A stretch of 64,000 bases of DNA from a virus. The position numbers and the translations under genes are program-made. Below are positions 16,152 to 24,889 of the stretch, piece by piece. Each line of letters opens with the position of its first letter. Within the stretch, counting starts at the first letter, position 1. The stretch covers positions 34,183-98,182 of IMG/VR virus record IMGVR_UViG_3300010388_000228, one strand, 5' to 3'. The notes beneath the pieces are model-generated. The model was not told the origin of the DNA, searched no databases, and saw only the letters and a list, made by a program, of their open reading frames with translations.

Positions 16152-16516
16152 ACTAATATGTTTCTCGATTCGTAGTCATTATCAATCTTATTAACTCGAT
16201 ATCCTAATAAACTAGTAGGTGATCTATATGAATTTAATATTTGGGCAACTACTTGATTTAACTGTAATGATGGAAGAGTTTTAAGGGTGTCTAACAATGC
16301 AAATACATCAACTCCGTCGTATCGTGCTTGATTTAATAACACAATTGCAGTTGAACTTGCACTAGCAGTATCAAAATTTCTTTTTTGAAAAAACCCAATA
16401 ACTGCATCAATCTGTTCACACGGAAACGAAACATCGTTAGTATAAAATTTATCAAAAAAATGTTTAATTTCAGTTGATACCGGTTCAGTATATGGAGATG
16501 GTAAATTTATATTCAT
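16148..16516 (-). CDS. Conserved hypothetical virion-assembly protein
   Basis: 122 aa, not assigned a function. It begins INLPSPYTEPVS, then HFFDKFYTNDVSFPCEQID and a run of helices (VIGFFQKRNFD, STAIVLLNQARYDGV) and ends LGYRVNKIDNDYESRNI. I recall similar proteins next to gp4 in cyanophages, but without a known role. It overlaps both neighbours by 4 nt (ATGA), so the three genes are translated as a unit and may assemble together at the head-tail junction or baseplate. Confidence 0.7.
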   Translation of the reverse strand: MNINLPSPYTEPVSTEIKHFFDKFYTNDVSFPCEQIDAVIGFFQKRNFDTASASSTAIVLLNQARYDGVDVFALLDTLKTLPSLQLNQVVAQILNSYRSPTSLLGYRVNKIDNDYESRNILV

Positions 16517-17661
16517 CTAGTTTGTCCGTTTTGTCCATAGTTAGGAGTTGTAGTTAGTCCAGTTTGTGTTGCAATTGTACCAGTAGCAGTAGCTTTAGCA
16601 TTTCCTACATTAGTACTTATTTGTGTTGCAGTTGTGCCAGTAGCAGTTGTGCCAGTAGCAGTTGTGCCAGTAGCAGCGGTGCCATTACCTGTTGGAATAG
16701 ATGCACCGAGTTTGTTTGCAGATGTAGAACTAGTACCTGCTGCACCAATCGTTGATGAAAGAGATGCTAACCCATTGCCAGTCGGTAACGCAATGCCAAG
16801 TTTGTTTGCAACTGATGCTAGAAGAGCCGATTGTTGTGCAGCTACAGTAGTTGAGTTAGCTGTACCTAATATCGGTTGCGGAAATGATGGATATGTGCTA
16901 GTATTTGACATCGGTGTTCCGGGTTGCAACGGTGACGGATAATAATCATAATGTGATATACCAAATCCTTCCATGTTACCGTCAGTAACATACCCAGTAC
17001 CGTACGAAACTGCTTCATATGCAAGTGTCATATCAAACGCGTGTGAATCACCTGAATGGTATGCTAAGTTGCCTCCGCCCCAGTGGGTAATAAGAGGGTT
17101 AATAAGTTTATAACTAACAAACTCATGTCTTGCCATTTGATAAATTGTTATATAATTAAAAAATGGTTTAGATCGCCCAATAAATCCGTAAGGATTTTTT
17201 ATGTACGACGATGGTAGTGTTGCTGTCTTATTATATGCACCTTTAGCAGATGAAACTGTTGGATCGTTATAAAAATACTTATAATATGTTTGCCATAATT
17301 GATTTACGAGTCCCATATTATCATCATGAAACGATAATTTAACATCAGTATATTTGTGCTGATATTGGACAACTCGTTTTCTATTATATTGATTTAACGT
17401 TTCGGCAGATACAGTGTATGTAGGTAAGTCAATATTTTTAACTAATAAGTTAATCTCATTTTTAAGAGTTTCTAACATCTTAGCTTCAATTGTACTTGGT
17501 TTAATACCTTGCCAGTTAATATTAAATGCAACATGAAATAAAAATTTATCTTTAGGTAATAATCGAAATTGATCGGTTACAAAAGTTTGAGACGCGTGCT
17601 GGCGGCATCGAAGGTTTTCGACAGGGTCAGCTACTAAAAATTCGTTTTGTGCAAATGCCAT
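16513..17661 (-). CDS. Tail-tube-like baseplate or tube protein with variable C-terminal repeats
   Basis: 382 aa. Residues 1-245 look like the tube superfamily that includes gp19, gp48 and gp54: a long strand-turn-strand with KDKFLFHVAFNI, a KLSFHDDNMGLVNQLWQTYYKYFY segment, then ITIYQMARHEFVSYKLINPLITHW and MTLAYEAVSYGTG. The KL-F-DD and YEAV-Y-G motifs are typical. The last 130 residues are Ser/Thr/Ala-rich low complexity with TGTTA repeats and look unstructured. It is probably the tube-starting or tube-capping protein. A late promoter box ends 5 nt before the ATG. Confidence 0.7.
   Translation of the reverse strand: MAFAQNEFLVADPVENLRCRQHASQTFVTDQFRLLPKDKFLFHVAFNINWQGIKPSTIEAKMLETLKNEINLLVKNIDLPTYTVSAETLNQYNRKRVVQYQHKYTDVKLSFHDDNMGLVNQLWQTYYKYFYNDPTVSSAKGAYNKTATLPSSYIKNPYGFIGRSKPFFNYITIYQMARHEFVSYKLINPLITHWGGGNLAYHSGDSHAFDMTLAYEAVSYGTGYVTDGNMEGFGISHYDYYPSPLQPGTPMSNTSTYPSFPQPILGTANSTTVAAQQSALLASVANKLGIALPTGNGLASLSSTIGAAGTSSTSANKLGASIPTGNGTAATGTTATGTTATGTTATQISTNVGNAKATATGTIATQTGLTTTPNYGQNGQTR
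16631..16678. repeat. 15-bp tandem repeat coding TATGT
   Basis: Three copies of GTTGTGCCAGTAGCA, plus a related fourth with one change, within the low-complexity tail of the tube-like gene. Being a multiple of 3 bases, length changes keep the frame. Confidence 0.85.
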
Positions 17662-17666
17662 ATATA

Positions 17667-17674
17667 TATTTATC
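17667..17674 (-). promoter_or_regulatory. Late promoter box close to the tube-like gene
   Basis: The minus strand reads GATAAATA, then TATAT, then ATG at 17661. AAGGGA precedes the box, but is too far (about 13 nt) for a normal Shine-Dalgarno. The arrangement repeats that at 12133. Confidence 0.55.
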
Positions 17675-17699
17675 CCTTAAAACTCGCAGAAATCAAAAA

Positions 17700-17720
17700 A
17701 AAGCCCGCAATGCGGGCTTT
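17700..17720 (-). terminator. Rho-independent terminator after gp19
   Basis: On the minus strand a 9-bp stem (AAAGCCCGC / GCGGGCTTT, loop ATT) is followed by at least eight T. It lies 22 nt past the gp19 stop and ends the sheath and tube transcript. Confidence 0.92.
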
Positions 17721-17742
17721 AATTGTTTTACTTAAATTGGTA

Positions 17743-18399
17743 TTATGAACCAACAACTGTACTAAAATCAGCCATAGTTGATCTAGTAGTGTCTTCGTAT
17801 CCAATACCAGCACTTTCTCCGCCAACAACTTGTACGCAGTTATCAGGTTGAATTGAAAGATCAATTGTCATAAACCCAGCATCAGCGTATGTTAATGCGT
17901 TGTAAGTTGATGAAACTAAGTAACAACCGTAGCACATCCATGTTTCTAATATCGATGAACTGTCATCAAACGACTTGTTGTTTGCACCGTCTAGCATTTC
18001 AACTTTCATTTTAAACTTATATGAACCTGCAGCAGCAGCTGAACTTTGTTCAAAGAAGTCAAATTGTTTCTGATTTTGCTCACCGACAAGTTGATTTACA
18101 ACGTTAGTTTGATCATCACGTATTTTAACACTAATTGCTCCCCATTTAGGTTTCCCTGCATAGTGAATAATACTGTTATATACGTCAATTGTTTTATCAT
18201 CAAATGTTAGCGTAGGTCTAGAAGCTTCTGATACTTGACGAGTTAATTCAGTAAGTTTACCAGTACTAGATTCAGCACCAAAGCCTTCAAATGTTATTCT
18301 AAAACGATATTTTAATTTAGGCATTAACAACGAAGAGTTGCCAAGATCGCCCATTTCAGTTGGTACTGACATATTAATTAATGATGAAATTGCAGCCAT
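17743..18399 (-). CDS. 19: Tail tube protein gp19
   Basis: 218 aa. gp19 builds the inner tube of the contractile tail. The order of strands matches T4-like tube proteins: LKYRFRITFEGFG, then TRQVSEASRPTLTFDDKTIDVYNS, GKPKWGAISVKIRDD, then FKMKVEMLDG and TWMCYGCYLVSSTYNALTYAD, ending with DLSIQPDNCVQV. The start follows AGGAG, and the gene begins one base after the sheath stop. The strong terminator after it closes the sheath and tube unit. Confidence 0.93.
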   Translation of the reverse strand: MAAISSLINMSVPTEMGDLGNSSLLMPKLKYRFRITFEGFGAESSTGKLTELTRQVSEASRPTLTFDDKTIDVYNSIIHYAGKPKWGAISVKIRDDQTNVVNQLVGEQNQKQFDFFEQSSAAAAGSYKFKMKVEMLDGANNKSFDDSSSILETWMCYGCYLVSSTYNALTYADAGFMTIDLSIQPDNCVQVVGGESAGIGYEDTTRSTMADFSTVVGS

Positions 18400-18400
18400 T

Positions 18401-21400
18401 TTATTTTGCTCCTAATGTTTTAACTTCGCCGGTGTTTAATAAACGCAACGGGATGTAAATAAATTCTACAGCTTTAGTTGGTTCAATTGCAACATCTAAA
18501 TATACTTCACTGTTATCTATTCTTGCAGGTGTATTATTGGTAGTATCACATACTACTACAAAATCGTATAATGCACGTTGGCCTACAAGCTCCATTAACA
18601 TGTTTTCAGCAGCATGTTTAATTTGACTACGTGTAGCGGTATCGTTTGGTTGGAACAAATACGGTCTTGCAAGTTTTGCAAACTGTCTACGTAATTGAAT
18701 AACTAAACGAGCAACGTTAATGCGATCTAATGAACTAGAAACTGATGAACGAGTGTATTGTCCAAAGTTAACAATTCCTGATCCAATAATTGTAGCAATT
18801 GCATTAACTTTAATTTTTGCTAATGTATCACGTTGTCCAGGATTTAACGATACTGTTACAAACTCACCTGATGTATTAACATATCCTACAGATGATGCAT
18901 TGTTAATAACACCTCTTGAAGTTCCAGCTGGAGCAAACCAAGGATGACTTGCAGCATCGCTTAATGCAATAGTGCGAAGCATCATAGTACTTGGAGGAAT
19001 AACAATGTTATTTCCGCTGTTGTCACTTGATAATCCCCATGGATAAAAGAATGCTAAGTATGGATCAGATGTAGTTAAACCGTTGTCATTATCTTCAATA
19101 GCACCTTTAATGTTTGAACCCCAATTTTCTAATGAGGTTGCATCTGGTGTTAATCTTGCAGGAGTATCAGCTACAACAAACGCAGTAATGCCGTTGTCAT
19201 AATTTAAAATTTTCATTTCGCCAACAAGTTCAGGATATCCAGGACATGCAATCAAATTAAATTCTCTAACTTCTGTTTCACGAATTTGAAGATTTGAATT
19301 AACAACTGCTTGCAATGCCTGAACGACTACCCCGCGTTGTGCTAAACGACCAAATGCGCCTGCACCATTTGACAAGTTAGCAGCAGCAGTTACCCAACGA
19401 TGTGGATGATAATATGCCATTGATTCGTCGCTAAATCTTAAGTTAAGATTGTTCAAATTAACATAATTTTTATGTAATTTTTTAACATTGTTTCCACTTC
19501 TACGCAAGTTCCATAACATCATGCCTTCTGGATATAACGCAGGATCCGGAGCATCAAAGTCTACAAAGTCAGCTGCATCAAGTTCTGCTTGTGAGTATTC
19601 ATCAAGTGTACCACCTAACAACGAAATAATTGAAGCAGCTTCACTGTCGGTACCACTAGTACTCCATCTTGCGTCAGCAAAGATAATACCTTCACTAGTA
19701 ACTTGGTCAGTAATGTCAACTCTTTCCCATTTTTTATCAAAGTTAATATATTTGTATAATGATGGGTAATTTTCAGTATCCGAAGTATCAATCCACAAAT
19801 CACCTTCTTTTAAATCAGAAACACCATCGTTTTGTGTAGTTGGTTTAGAAGCAGAAACAATTGGTCCAAGTGGATCAGTTGCGCCGCGATTATTACCGTG
19901 ATCTACGTTACGATATGCTCTCCATTTATGATTACTGTTAACCATAATGTCAATTTCGTCAACACTTGGGTTATACCATAACAAGCCATCATCTGCTGCA
20001 CCGGTTACTTCGGTTTCGCTTGGAGTAATAAATGAATGAATTCTATCATTTGTATATTCAGTCCATAATGTTGCAATGTAATGTGTAGTAAGAGGGTTTG
20101 GAGGAGTTGATGTATCATAAGTATCTGCAATTAAATAATTTGCATTATGATAGAAATTATCAGTTTTAGATGGATCAAACAATTTAGTTAACGGTTGTCC
20201 AATTAAATCTACAAACTCAATATCGCCGCCGCGTGCGTGTGAAATTACAATTCTGTTTCCAGTACGTGATGCATGAACCGATGTACCGTTTCTGCTGTTA
20301 ATTGCAGTTAAGATACTTTGAATAACTTCATCAATTTTTTGTGAGTCAGGAGTTGACGGTGGAAACGTAGGAATATCAAAAGAGATCGGTGCAGTTACTG
20401 ATAACGCAGCTGCTCCAGCAACACTTTCTTGAAGTGAAAATGTATACGTGCCAGATGCAAACGTATCAGTTTTAATTACTGCAGAAGTGATTGAAGTAGC
20501 AATTACATCTTTACGACGATATACTTTAAATGTTGCATAAGTAGTAGCTGATTCTGAATCGTTATATTTAACGTATACTGTATTTCCAGCTAACCCAATA
20601 CCGCCACCTGTTGGATCTAATGCAGCTAAAGCAGATGAACCGTTTGGATACAACGGAGCTGATTTAGTAACCCAAGAAGCTGACGCAGTTTCGTATTTTT
20701 GAACTACCCAATTTGCACCATTGTTTACAGAGTTTGTTTTAATCCATAGCGACCCTGTTGGTACTCCAATAAAGGTATCTGGATTTTCTTTACGTTTGTA
20801 AGTTGGTACATGCGTAGACGACGAAATTGTCAATTTTGGTGCAATATAATTTGTTTGAGTAGTTGGAATCGAAATTCCAAGTTTTGTTGTAGTTTGTGCA
20901 AGAGAATTAGCAAAGTCTACATCAATACCTGTCGAATAAATTACTAATGCGTTGTTAACTACTGCAGCAGAAATACCAACCATTGAATCGTCTGTTGAAT
21001 CATTGATTAGATTTACTAATCCTTCATTCACATCATCACTTACTAATGCAGTAAATCCTGTAAATACCACACCATTAATAGTTAATGAATCTGCACTATT
21101 TGTACCAGACGGTGCATCATACCACACAGTAGTTGATGGTACAGTAGAACCTTGTACAGTAGGGATACTTCCTTTCCATTCAGGTGATCCAACTAATACC
21201 CAATTACTAGTAACTGGTGATTTATACCAAAGTGAAATAAGACTAGTTACTGCAGTGATTGCGTATGACCCAACTACTCCATAACTTGACAGTGGTGCAA
21301 AAGAGGGATCTACTAATGTTACGTCAGTAATTATAGACGGTGTAATACTTTTAAATTTTTGGCCTTGTGCTGTACTTGCAGATGCTGAATCCCATTCAGA

Positions 21401-21850
21401 AATACCCCAATGTGAAGCAATAGTGTTTAACCAAAAGGTGTTGTTTGCAGGTTTACCTGCAGGTTCTGTAGAAAGAGGTTTTAGTTGATCTAAATCAACA
21501 TCTGCACGTAGTACATAAGCAGCACTGCTTACTCCTAAGAAACTATATGCAGCATGTAAACCATATTCATTTTGTTCACCAGCATTAACTGGAGTGTTAC
21601 TCGCATCGGTTTTAAACACTGGTTGACCGAATGTGTCTGTTAATTCTTTTTGGCTAGTAATTTTAAATACTTGGCCATATTTGCTAGATGTTTTTAATGT
21701 CCCTGGAGCAATTCCAGTTTTAGAGCCATTTAATTTGTTCGCAGCAGTAGCGATAAAAATTAATGGTACTGTACCAGGAGCCGATGAAGTGTAGAAACTA
21801 TCGTCCGTTACCGATACACTTACGCCTGGTGAACTAAGTTGTTGAGCCAT
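18401..21850 (-). CDS. 18: Tail sheath protein gp18
   Basis: 1149 aa, much longer than T4 gp18 (about 660). The contractile sheath surrounds the tube. The N terminus SSPGVSVSVTDDSFYTS is typical. The C-terminal domain, with GINAF-type strands (NAIATIIGSGIVNFGQYTR), SLDRINVARLVIQLRRQFAK and the PTKAVEFIYIPLRLLNTGE end, matches sheath proteins. The extra length lies in the central part (about 130-800), with Ser/Thr-rich Ig-like strands (TASASTAQG, WVLVG, DLWIDTSDTENYPSLYKYI), which probably form surface domains. A consensus TATAAATA box and TGGAG precede it. Confidence 0.94.
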   Translation of the reverse strand: MAQQLSSPGVSVSVTDDSFYTSSAPGTVPLIFIATAANKLNGSKTGIAPGTLKTSSKYGQVFKITSQKELTDTFGQPVFKTDASNTPVNAGEQNEYGLHAAYSFLGVSSAAYVLRADVDLDQLKPLSTEPAGKPANNTFWLNTIASHWGISEWDSASASTAQGQKFKSITPSIITDVTLVDPSFAPLSSYGVVGSYAITAVTSLISLWYKSPVTSNWVLVGSPEWKGSIPTVQGSTVPSTTVWYDAPSGTNSADSLTINGVVFTGFTALVSDDVNEGLVNLINDSTDDSMVGISAAVVNNALVIYSTGIDVDFANSLAQTTTKLGISIPTTQTNYIAPKLTISSSTHVPTYKRKENPDTFIGVPTGSLWIKTNSVNNGANWVVQKYETASASWVTKSAPLYPNGSSALAALDPTGGGIGLAGNTVYVKYNDSESATTYATFKVYRRKDVIATSITSAVIKTDTFASGTYTFSLQESVAGAAALSVTAPISFDIPTFPPSTPDSQKIDEVIQSILTAINSRNGTSVHASRTGNRIVISHARGGDIEFVDLIGQPLTKLFDPSKTDNFYHNANYLIADTYDTSTPPNPLTTHYIATLWTEYTNDRIHSFITPSETEVTGAADDGLLWYNPSVDEIDIMVNSNHKWRAYRNVDHGNNRGATDPLGPIVSASKPTTQNDGVSDLKEGDLWIDTSDTENYPSLYKYINFDKKWERVDITDQVTSEGIIFADARWSTSGTDSEAASIISLLGGTLDEYSQAELDAADFVDFDAPDPALYPEGMMLWNLRRSGNNVKKLHKNYVNLNNLNLRFSDESMAYYHPHRWVTAAANLSNGAGAFGRLAQRGVVVQALQAVVNSNLQIRETEVREFNLIACPGYPELVGEMKILNYDNGITAFVVADTPARLTPDATSLENWGSNIKGAIEDNDNGLTTSDPYLAFFYPWGLSSDNSGNNIVIPPSTMMLRTIALSDAASHPWFAPAGTSRGVINNASSVGYVNTSGEFVTVSLNPGQRDTLAKIKVNAIATIIGSGIVNFGQYTRSSVSSSLDRINVARLVIQLRRQFAKLARPYLFQPNDTATRSQIKHAAENMLMELVGQRALYDFVVVCDTTNNTPARIDNSEVYLDVAIEPTKAVEFIYIPLRLLNTGEVKTLGAK

Positions 21851-21882
21851 ATTATAATCTCCATATATACAAGTTCTAACTG

Positions 21883-21890
21883 TATTTATA
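21883..21890 (-). promoter_or_regulatory. Late promoter box before the sheath gene
   Basis: The minus strand reads TATAAATA, an exact late consensus, 32 nt before the sheath ATG, with a GGAG ribosome binding site between. Confidence 0.75.
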
Positions 21891-21911
21891 GGAAATTGTC
21901 AAATTATGGCC

Positions 21912-22529
21912 TTATATATTAACTATTTCTGTTACTTTTGAATATAACGATTCAAGTGTACCGTTGTTATCAATTGTATGATCTACTACTAAACCATACC
22001 ATGCCCACTCACTCTCGTGTATTCCAAACTCTTTTAACATTAAGATATCTTCTATGTTGTTAGCTAATGCACCGGTAACATATTGATGCCATTCTGGGTT
22101 AGGCCCGCGTTTTACACGAAGCATTATACCACCTAATTTTTTAATAGTTTCAAACTCATTTGGAAATCTGCAATCACTTATAACAACATTAGTACCTACA
22201 TTTCTTAACTTATTTTCTAAACTAGCAATCCATATATCGTCATGAAAACTTCTTCTACATACTTCTGTACCCCATTGCTGCAATACATACCGAGGAGTTA
22301 AGTTTGGGATATTTAACTTATCTGCCCACCATTGATCAACTTGTTCACGCCATTCCCTAGACTCTTTAGTTTGTCCTTCAAGCATTGATCTATCCCATCC
22401 AAATACTGCAGCAACTGCATCTTTTAATGTGCCTGCAAAACTTTCACGTTTAAAGTTATGTTCATTTACTAAGTAATCTGCGATAGTATCTTTGCCTTCG
22501 CCTATATTTCCTACAATACCGATTATCAT
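21912..22529 (-). CDS. 1: Deoxynucleoside monophosphate kinase gp1
   Basis: 205 aa. T4 gp1 phosphorylates dGMP, dTMP and 5-hydroxymethyl-dCMP, supplying nucleotides. The P-loop is GNIGEGKDT at 7-15, followed by DYLVNEHNFKRESFAGTLKD, a pattern of this family (fold similar to dNMP kinases). LQQWGTEVCRRSFHDDIW and VVISDCRFPNEFETIK are also typical, as is the RVKRG motif. Start from AGGAGA. It is the only metabolic gene on the minus strand in the middle of structural genes, as in several cyanophages. Confidence 0.9.
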   Translation of the reverse strand: MIIGIVGNIGEGKDTIADYLVNEHNFKRESFAGTLKDAVAAVFGWDRSMLEGQTKESREWREQVDQWWADKLNIPNLTPRYVLQQWGTEVCRRSFHDDIWIASLENKLRNVGTNVVISDCRFPNEFETIKKLGGIMLRVKRGPNPEWHQYVTGALANNIEDILMLKEFGIHESEWAWYGLVVDHTIDNNGTLESLYSKVTEIVNI

Positions 22530-22579
22530 ATTATTCTCCTAAAATTGTATTATACACTAATTTTAGAAAAATGTCAATA

Positions 22580-23350
22580 CTAACCTATGATAAACGAATA
22601 GCCAGTTCCTCCGGAAATTTGTGTTTCAAGTTCTTTGTCAAGTGCAACTAATTCTTCTTTACCTGCAGTTTTTAAATCGTTGCCATTAAGTGTAATGCCG
22701 CCGCCTGGTCCTGCAATAGTCGAAAACAAACTACGTGCTTCTCCTAACATAATTTTACAAGTAGCTAGTGTATAATCACGTAACCACTGTTTAGCATATA
22801 TATCAGATAACAACACAAAATCAGGTCGAAAGTTATGTGACTTAATTAAAATCTGTTCACCTTGTGCAAACGGACGTTGTAAAATTGTTAGTACGTGACT
22901 AGTTGGTTTCCATTTAAATTCGATATAACTACCAAACATCTTACCGACTAATTTTTGATATCCTGAAAATAATTCATATGTAGCAAGTCCGCCCATCATA
23001 CTTCCACTCATCATGTATGTGTTAGTATATGCTAAGTTAAATGGTTCAAATAATGTACCACCTGCTCCTATTCCAGAACGTGAGCCAATTGCACGTCTAA
23101 AAACACTTTGTACTTCAATAATTTCATCAGGCAACCGGTAATCGTTTTGATCTTGTACTAGTTCTAAAAAGCTATAGCTTTCTTCTACTGAATTTGGACT
23201 ACGTTGTCTAAAGCGGTTTAATGCTCTGTCCAATGCAGTTTCGTAATGAATAGGATCTAAATCTAGATCAATCATCTGATCACCAAGCATAGCTTTAACG
23301 TAATCAAATACTTTGTTTCTTTCTATCAATGATGTTGTTTCGTCAGACAT
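22580..23350 (-). CDS. Neck-region virion structural protein
   Basis: 256 aa from the ATG at 23350 with AGGAGAAC upstream (the open frame reaches 23395 but that part is promoter). Start of protein: LIERNKVFDYVKAMLGDQMIDLDLDP and HYETALDRALNRFRQRSPN, then a Gly/Met-rich loop (MMSGSMMGG), then ILIKSHNFRPD and YAKQWLRDYTLATCKIMLGEARSLFS. It ends GTGYSFIIG. Cyanophage genomes carry very similar proteins annotated as virion structural. It does not resemble T4 gp14. It shares a divergent promoter with the next plus-strand gene, which suggests equal timing. Confidence 0.75.
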   Translation of the reverse strand: MSDETTSLIERNKVFDYVKAMLGDQMIDLDLDPIHYETALDRALNRFRQRSPNSVEESYSFLELVQDQNDYRLPDEIIEVQSVFRRAIGSRSGIGAGGTLFEPFNLAYTNTYMMSGSMMGGLATYELFSGYQKLVGKMFGSYIEFKWKPTSHVLTILQRPFAQGEQILIKSHNFRPDFVLLSDIYAKQWLRDYTLATCKIMLGEARSLFSTIAGPGGGITLNGNDLKTAGKEELVALDKELETQISGGTGYSFIIG

Positions 23351-23365
23351 AATAGTTCTCCTACT

Positions 23366-23387
23366 ATATTTATCGTAAGATAAATAT
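23366..23387. promoter_or_regulatory. Palindrome of two back-to-back late promoters
   Basis: ATATTTATC, GTAA, GATAAATAT: an exact palindrome apart from the 4-nt centre. Read on the minus strand it is GATAAATA, 16 nt from the ATG at 23350; read on the plus strand it is GATAAATA, 25 nt from the ATG at 23412. Both genes are structural, so both would be driven late. Confidence 0.75.
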
Positions 23388-23411
23388 GATAACACCCAAG
23401 GAGAACACTAA

Positions 23412-24845
23412 ATGCCTAGACTTTCACTTTATCATCCTGAGAAAGGCAACAACTACAGATTTATCGATCGCCAAATATCACGGATGTTTCAAGTCGGATG
23501 CACTGACGTACATTTGCATAAGTACCTTGGTCCTAAGATACAAGAAGAAGGAACTGCCGATCAACCAGTCTATCAAAATATTTCTGAAATTAATATACAA
23601 GATCTATTATTTTTAGAAAACCGAGATCGCAAATACGAATCAGAAGTATATCGTCTTAGAGGCCATTATCAAGTTCAAAATCTTGATTTTAATTTAAGTC
23701 AATTTGGTTTATTCATTGACAACGATACTGTAATTATGACAGTACATATTAATGATTTTATCGAAGCAATTGGCCGTAAGCCACTAGACGGTGATGTAAT
23801 CGAATTGCCTCACTTACGTGATGATTTTTCATTAAATGATTATGATGTTAGTGTTCCTCGATTTTTTGTTGTTGAAGATGTTGGTCGTGCTAGTGAAGGT
23901 TACAGCGCAACATGGTATCCTCATTTATACAGATTAAAACTTAAAAAAATCGCAGACAGCCAACAATATTCTGACATTCTTGATCAACCAGCAAGTGAAG
24001 ACTCTCCATTTGCACTACGTGATTTATTAAGTACTCGCAAACGAGAATTAGAAATAAACGATGCAATCGTTGCGCAAGCAGAAAGCGATGCACCAATGTG
24101 CGGTTATGAAACTCGACAATTTTATACATTAGCAATTGATCCTACTACCGGTAGAACAGATCTAATTACAGTCGATTCTGATGTTTATACTGCAAATTAC
24201 CAAAGCCAACTCATAAATGGTGAATCTAATATTAACGCAAGCAGCCTTAATGCAGTACCGTTAAGAACAGGTTATACTGGATATTTAGTAGGTGACGGTT
24301 ATCCGTTTAACGGGTACGTATTTGGACAAGGAATTGAGTTTCCAGTAAACGTTGCAAAAGATGACTTCTTCTTAAGACTTGATTTTGTTCCAAATCGATT
24401 ATTTAGATACGACGGCCGCAAATGGCACAAGGTAGAAGACGCTATTAGAACAACACTAACTAATACCGATACTCGATTTACTAGACGAGTTAGCTTTATT
24501 AACAATAGTAACTTTACTTACAACGACGAAGTTGCAACTGATTATGTTAGAGTTAGTAATGAATTTACTGTAATTGATACCGACATTAACTTTAGTATAA
24601 CTGCACCGTATATTGTACTTACATACGAAACTAACAGATTAGAATTTGTTATTGCTGATTTTGATAATTTATTAGAAGAATATGATGTTAACGGTATTAG
24701 TAAAATTAGAGTTAACTTACCAATAGTTGATAATTCTCAAGTTAAAATACCATATACAGGTGTATGGAGAATTAGCTTATTTACATATAGAGAAGCTCAA
24801 AGACAAGGTATTTCAAAAGTACTTAAACCCCGTGCTGATTTTTAA
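23412..24845 (+). CDS. Virion structural protein (neck/tail connector type)
   Basis: 477 aa with AAGGAG before the ATG. The N terminus (LSLYHPEKGNNYRFIDRQI, MFQVGCTDVHLHKYLGP) and the IQDLLFLENRDRKYE and LNFNLSQFGLF-like segments follow a large cyanophage structural protein encoded next to gp15 and the terminase cluster. The protein is beta-rich, without membrane parts. It begins the plus-strand block and shares a promoter with the minus-strand neck gene. Exact role is unknown; connector or neck is inferred from neighbours. Confidence 0.75.
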   Translation: MPRLSLYHPEKGNNYRFIDRQISRMFQVGCTDVHLHKYLGPKIQEEGTADQPVYQNISEINIQDLLFLENRDRKYESEVYRLRGHYQVQNLDFNLSQFGLFIDNDTVIMTVHINDFIEAIGRKPLDGDVIELPHLRDDFSLNDYDVSVPRFFVVEDVGRASEGYSATWYPHLYRLKLKKIADSQQYSDILDQPASEDSPFALRDLLSTRKRELEINDAIVAQAESDAPMCGYETRQFYTLAIDPTTGRTDLITVDSDVYTANYQSQLINGESNINASSLNAVPLRTGYTGYLVGDGYPFNGYVFGQGIEFPVNVAKDDFFLRLDFVPNRLFRYDGRKWHKVEDAIRTTLTNTDTRFTRRVSFINNSNFTYNDEVATDYVRVSNEFTVIDTDINFSITAPYIVLTYETNRLEFVIADFDNLLEEYDVNGISKIRVNLPIVDNSQVKIPYTGVWRISLFTYREAQRQGISKVLKPRADF

Positions 24846-24889
24846 TCTCATAAGAAGTGCAGTACTAAATATTGATATAGGAGAAAGTA

